A DNA stretch of 64,000 nucleotides from Mycobacteroides chelonae (GTDB lineage Bacteria; Actinomycetota; Actinomycetes; Mycobacteriales; Mycobacteriaceae), in assembly GCF_016767715.1 (NCBI RefSeq), contig NZ_CP050145.1, positions 1,178,001-1,242,000 of the forward strand, in the 5' to 3' direction. Within the stretch, counting starts at the first letter, position 1. Every line of letters starts with the position of its first letter. Both the position numbers and the translations under genes were made by a program. Shown piece after piece: positions 60,632 to 64,000 of the stretch. Below the pieces are notes generated by a model. That model searched no databases. It worked only from the letters and a program-made list of their open reading frames with translations, and had not been told where the DNA came from.

Positions 60632-61477
60632 TTAACGGCGGCCCATCAGCTCGTCGATGTCGCCGATGGTCCAGACCGGGGCCTCGCGGTATCCGAGCGG
60701 CGTCGGAACCTGTCGTTTGAAGCGCCCGATGAAACCGCCTGCCGCGATGAATATCTGGCCGGTGATGCGTGCGGAGAGATCCCCGGCGAGGTAGGCATAC
60801 AGCGGTGCGACGCATTCCGGCGGTGCCGGTTCGAGCGATGCCTGCAGGGTCATCTCGTCGAGCAGTCCGCGGGCGTACAGATCCCGCAGGTGGGCGATGT
60901 ACTCCCCGCCCTCGGAGAGCCGGGTGCGTGCACCCGGGCAGATCACATTGGCGCGCACACCGCTTTGCTTCAGCTCGGCGGCGATCGCCAGGGTGAGTCC
61001 GTGGACGGCCGCCTTACCCGCCGGATATCCGGTGCCACCGTAGATGCCCAGGGCGGCAGTCGATCCGGTGTTGACGATGGCTCCGTGTCGCTGGGTGGCC
61101 ATGAGCGGTGCGGCGACGCGGCAGGTGTGGAACACCGTGCCCAGATGCGCGTCGATCAGCCGCTGGAAGTCCTCGGGGGTGATGGTCAGGATGGACGACC
61201 CGGCGGGCTCCGGTATGCCCGCGCAGTTGATCAAGGCGTCGAGGCCGCCGAACTCGGTGCGGCAGGTGTCGATCAGATCCGTGGCCGTCTGTTCGTTATC
61301 GGGCGACCCCACGAAGGCGACTGCCGCGCCTCCGGCTGACGTGATCGCCGCGACCGTCTCCTCGACAGCGTCGGAATATCGGCCATTGACAACCACATTC
61401 GCGCCGAGCTCACCCAGGAGCCGGGCCACCGCCCGGCCGATTCCGCGGCTGCCGCCGACGACAACGCAATTGGCCAT
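60632..61477 (-). CDS. short-chain dehydrogenase/reductase
   Basis: The protein has 281 residues from ATG 61477. The NAD(P) motif VVVGGSRGIGRAVARLLGELG, NCAG region and active-site set (Ser in NTGSTAALG, YPAGK with Tyr and Lys) are present. It begins 8 bp after the P450 gene on the same strand, so both are probably cotranscribed and act on the same lipid or steroid alcohol. A tail of about 30 residues after the SDR core is unusual but not unique. Substrate unknown. Confidence 0.88.
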   Translation of the reverse strand: MANCVVVGGSRGIGRAVARLLGELGANVVVNGRYSDAVEETVAAITSAGGAAVAFVGSPDNEQTATDLIDTCRTEFGGLDALINCAGIPEPAGSSILTITPEDFQRLIDAHLGTVFHTCRVAAPLMATQRHGAIVNTGSTAALGIYGGTGYPAGKAAVHGLTLAIAAELKQSGVRANVICPGARTRLSEGGEYIAHLRDLYARGLLDEMTLQASLEPAPPECVAPLYAYLAGDLSARITGQIFIAAGGFIGRFKRQVPTPLGYREAPVWTIGDIDELMGRR

Positions 61478-61484
61478 CAGGACA

Positions 61485-62738
61485 TCAGTGCGAGACCGGG
61501 CAGTAGGCCGTGTCGAACTTCTTGATGCCGTTGATCCAGCCCGAATGAAACCGCGGGGCGTCCCCGATCCGCGAGATGTCAGGCATGCGATCGGCGATCT
61601 TGTTGAAGATGATCTCCAGCTCAACCTTGGCCAGGTTGGCGCCGAGGCAGTAGTGGGCTCCCGTGCCGCCGAAGCCCAGATGGGGATTGGGATCGCGGGT
61701 GATGTCGAAGGTGTGCGGGTTCTCGAACACCTCTTCGTCGAAGTTGGCCGACGGATAGAGCATGACCACTCGCTCACCGGCCTTGATGGGAACGCCGCCG
61801 ATCGTGGTGTCCTGCAACGCGGTGCGCTGTTGCGAGATCAGCGGGGAGGTGTATCGGACGATCTCGTCGACGGCAGAGGAAGGCCTGTCCCGTTTGAACA
61901 GTTCCCACTGATCCGGGTGCTCCAGGAAGGCCATCATGCCCATGGTGGTTGCGTTACGGGTGGTTTCGTTGCCCGCGACCGACAGCATCACCACGAAGAA
62001 TCCGAACTGCTCGGGGGTGAGCTGCTCACCGTCCACCGTCCCGGTCAGCAGGCGGGAAACCACATCGTTGCCCGGACAGTCCCGGCGTTGTTCGGCGAGC
62101 TGATAGGAGTATCCGAGGATCTGGGCGGCGCCGACACGGGGATCGATCTCGACATCGGCCTCGTCGTACCCCGTCATCTGGTTGCTCCATTCGAAGAGCT
62201 TGACGCGGTCTTCCTCTGGGACACCGATCAATTCGGCGATGGCCTGCATGGGCAGCTCACTGGCCACCTCCCGCACGAATTCGCCGTGCCCGCCCTCGAT
62301 CGCGGCCCGTACGATGCGTTCTGCCCGCTCCTCCAGGGTGATGCGCAAGGCCGCGATCGAGCGTGGGGTGAACATGCGCGACACCAGCCCGCGGAGCTTG
62401 GTGTGTTCGGGGGCATCCTTGTTGATGAGGACAGACAGCGTGGCCTGGAACTCTTCCGGGCTGATGTGGTCCTCGAGACGGGGGATGGCGCCCTTGCGGC
62501 CCGACGAGAAGATGTCGGTGTGTAGTGAAACCTGACGCACGTCACGATGCTTGGAAATAACCCAATAGCCGTCGTCGGCGAATCCGCCCACCGTGCGTGG
62601 CTGCGGGTTCCACCAGACGGGTGCCTCCCGGCGCAGGGTCGCGAACTCCGCGTGTGGCATCCGTTCTCCGTACAGCCCCGGATCGGTGAAATCGAATCCC
62701 TCCGGAAGTCCCAGCTCCGCAGTACTTTTCATTGCCAT
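61485..62738 (-). CDS. cytochrome P450, CYP125-like
   Basis: The protein has 417 residues from ATG 62738 (ATG 62732, with better ribosome-site spacing, is equally possible). The I-helix motif VAGNETTRNA, ExxR in EIVRY, and the haem loop FGGTGAHYCLGANLAKVEL with the Cys ligand are intact. The last residues (HSGWINGIKKFDTAYCP) recall CYP125/CYP142, which oxidise cholesterol or methyl-branched lipids. Ferredoxin and CYP51 genes lie upstream. Confidence 0.88.
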   Translation of the reverse strand: MAMKSTAELGLPEGFDFTDPGLYGERMPHAEFATLRREAPVWWNPQPRTVGGFADDGYWVISKHRDVRQVSLHTDIFSSGRKGAIPRLEDHISPEEFQATLSVLINKDAPEHTKLRGLVSRMFTPRSIAALRITLEERAERIVRAAIEGGHGEFVREVASELPMQAIAELIGVPEEDRVKLFEWSNQMTGYDEADVEIDPRVGAAQILGYSYQLAEQRRDCPGNDVVSRLLTGTVDGEQLTPEQFGFFVVMLSVAGNETTRNATTMGMMAFLEHPDQWELFKRDRPSSAVDEIVRYTSPLISQQRTALQDTTIGGVPIKAGERVVMLYPSANFDEEVFENPHTFDITRDPNPHLGFGGTGAHYCLGANLAKVELEIIFNKIADRMPDISRIGDAPRFHSGWINGIKKFDTAYCPVSH

Positions 62739-62838
62739 ACACCTCCGTATGTGGCCGAATGTCGACTTTCTGTGCCCGCTGATCGCGGTTCTTCGCCGAA
62801 ACTCGACACTCGGCGCGGTGGGTGGGGAAGCCCGCCGT

Positions 62839-63384
62839 TCACCAGAGGGGGACCGGGGTCTTGCCAAGTGGGTAGTAGCCGGGCACCTTCTCGCCCGACA
62901 GGCCGCGCTGAATGCGTTTCTGCATGCCCTCGCTGAGCTTGCCCGCCTTGATGAGGTCCATGTACAGGGCGGAAACGTGGCCGAAATCGAAGAAGTCGCG
63001 TTGCCAATTCCATTGGCCATTACCGGCATACCGGAACCAGCTGCCTCCGATGCCATAGATCTCGGACTCACTGCCGTCGGAGTCCGTGGCGATCTGCTTC
63101 CAGAATCCGATAACCTCGCCTTGCTTGTCGTCGACGATCACCTTCTGATACGGATACGTCCACCCGTCCAGGCCCTCCATCTCCTGGCCGAGGGCGATAT
63201 CCCGTATCTCGTCGATGCCGACGCACATCACGTCTTCCTTGGGGCCGATGTTCCAGCCGTAGGTGGCATCGTCGGTGTAGAAGCGAGCCAACGGTTTCCA
63301 GTCGCCGGCCTTCTCGGCATCCAGATTGGCCTGTAGCCAGTCCGCGACGACATCGTCGAGTTCTTGGCGGGGGAATTGCGGCAT
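62839..63384 (-). CDS. NTF2-like (SnoaL) protein of the P450 cluster
   Basis: The protein has 181 residues from ATG 63384. It has an NTF2-like fold: VVADWLQANLDAEKAGDWKPLARFYTDDATYGWNIGP, later IYGIGGSWFRYAGNGQWNWQRDFFDFGHV. It lies 11 bp after the ferredoxin gene and 100 bp before the CYP125-like gene on the same strand, so it may take part in the same oxidation pathway. The exact reaction is unknown. Confidence 0.75.
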   Translation of the reverse strand: MPQFPRQELDDVVADWLQANLDAEKAGDWKPLARFYTDDATYGWNIGPKEDVMCVGIDEIRDIALGQEMEGLDGWTYPYQKVIVDDKQGEVIGFWKQIATDSDGSESEIYGIGGSWFRYAGNGQWNWQRDFFDFGHVSALYMDLIKAGKLSEGMQKRIQRGLSGEKVPGYYPLGKTPVPLW

Positions 63385-63395
63385 CGTTGACGCTC

Positions 63396-63599
<204 letters not shown>

Positions 63600-64000
63600 T
63601 CAGGCCCCTCGGCGCCGGTAACGAACCTTGGCGGGCTGTGCCAGCTGCACCACCATCTTGGAGTGATCGTTGTGGTATGAGTCGGCGGGCTGGGCCATCT
63701 CGAACTCATACTCGCGCAACAACACCGAGAAGATGGCTTTGATCTGCATGGTGGCGAACGCGGCGCCCACGCAGCGGTGCCGGCCCGCGCCGAACGGTAT
63801 CCAGGTCCAGCGGTTCACGATGTCTTCCTGGCGGGGCTTCTCGTATCGGTCGGGCACAAATCCGTCCGGGTCGGGGAAGTCCTCGGCGATCCGGTTCGAG
63901 ACAGCGGGAGAAGCCGCCACCATGTCACCGCTATGGATGGGAAAACCGCCCACCTCGAATTCGCCCTTGGCGACCCGCATCAGGACGATCAAAGGCGGGT
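63600..64000 (-). CDS. cyp51: CYP51 sterol 14-alpha-demethylase, C-terminal part (cut by window edge)
   Basis: The 133 residues inside the window include WIPFGAGRHRCVGAAFATMQIKAIF (haem loop and Cys ligand) and HNDHSKMVVQLAQPAKVRYRRR, very close to the remembered C-terminus of M. tuberculosis CYP51 (Rv0764c). It is a cytoplasmic P450 that removes the 14-alpha-methyl of sterols. The ferredoxin gene follows directly. The start lies beyond the window. Confidence 0.88.
   Translation of the reverse strand, partial: PPLIVLMRVAKGEFEVGGFPIHSGDMVAASPAVSNRIAEDFPDPDGFVPDRYEKPRQEDIVNRWTWIPFGAGRHRCVGAAFATMQIKAIFSVLLREYEFEMAQPADSYHNDHSKMVVQLAQPAKVRYRRRGA

Overview
The window looks like the chromosome of a rapidly growing mycobacterium of the Mycobacteroides abscessus/chelonae group. 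This is inferred from three things: high GC with many GTG and TTG starts; mycobacterial markers (a FadD32-like fatty-acyl-AMP ligase, the mycothiol amidase Mca, CYP51 with its ferredoxin, LpqV, a Z-isoprenyl diphosphate synthase); and a gene order that from about 34.3 kb to 60.6 kb follows the M. tuberculosis Rv1064c-Rv1086 order as I remember it, with insertions. No database search was possible. All family names come from reading motifs.

Layout. 0-5.4 kb: the end of an alpha/beta hydrolase, a TauE/SafE exporter, a three-gene XRE / ImmA-IrrE protease / DUF6545 membrane-protein operon, and a FadD32-like ligase. 5.4-19.95 kb: two tandem integrated elements in one tRNA-Leu(UAA) gene. Element A (5442-8302) is bounded by a 57-bp near-perfect repeat covering the 5' half of the tRNA. 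It carries a membrane-anchored unknown protein, an AbiTii-domain protein (candidate phage defence) and the decayed 3' end of an integrase that stops just before the tRNA. Element B (8308-19949) is bounded by a 25-bp exact repeat of the tRNA 3' end. It encodes an integrase with its repressor, an excisionase-like protein, a second tyrosine recombinase, a DUF2742 protein, a P-loop ATPase, small proteins, and a capsid module (protease, decoration protein, major capsid protein, scaffold-like protein). It has no terminase, portal or tail genes, so it resembles the phiRv1/phiRv2-type mycobacterial elements and capsid-encoding satellites more than a full prophage. A type VII-secretion-like cargo cassette lies next to its right end. 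An AT-rich trypsin-like protease gene follows the right attachment site.

21.6-34.3 kb: an FAD monooxygenase / DUF4389 / methyltransferase operon, an FtsX-type ABC exporter, an acetyl-CoA hydrolase/CoA-transferase family protein, an MpaB/DUF2236 protein with a TetR regulator, and several small exported or membrane proteins. 34.3-35.9 kb: lpqV and a cysteine dioxygenase-rhodanese operon preceded by a probable leaderless Cys-Cys leader peptide and hairpin (cysteine attenuator). 35.9-41.8 kb: a tightly overlapping operon encoding all steps from isobutyryl-CoA to propionyl-CoA, ending with a MarR regulator. 42-60.6 kb: core metabolism with a sulfur theme (cystathionine beta-synthase, metB, threonine dehydratase, greA, mca), lipases, purT, a thiolase, and a PD-(D/E)XK gene bracketed by hairpins. 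60.6-64 kb: an SDR, a CYP125-like P450, an NTF2-like protein, a ferredoxin and the C-terminus of CYP51.

Many genes have a TANNNT -10 box only 5-8 nt before the start codon and no Shine-Dalgarno sequence, as expected of leaderless mycobacterial mRNAs.
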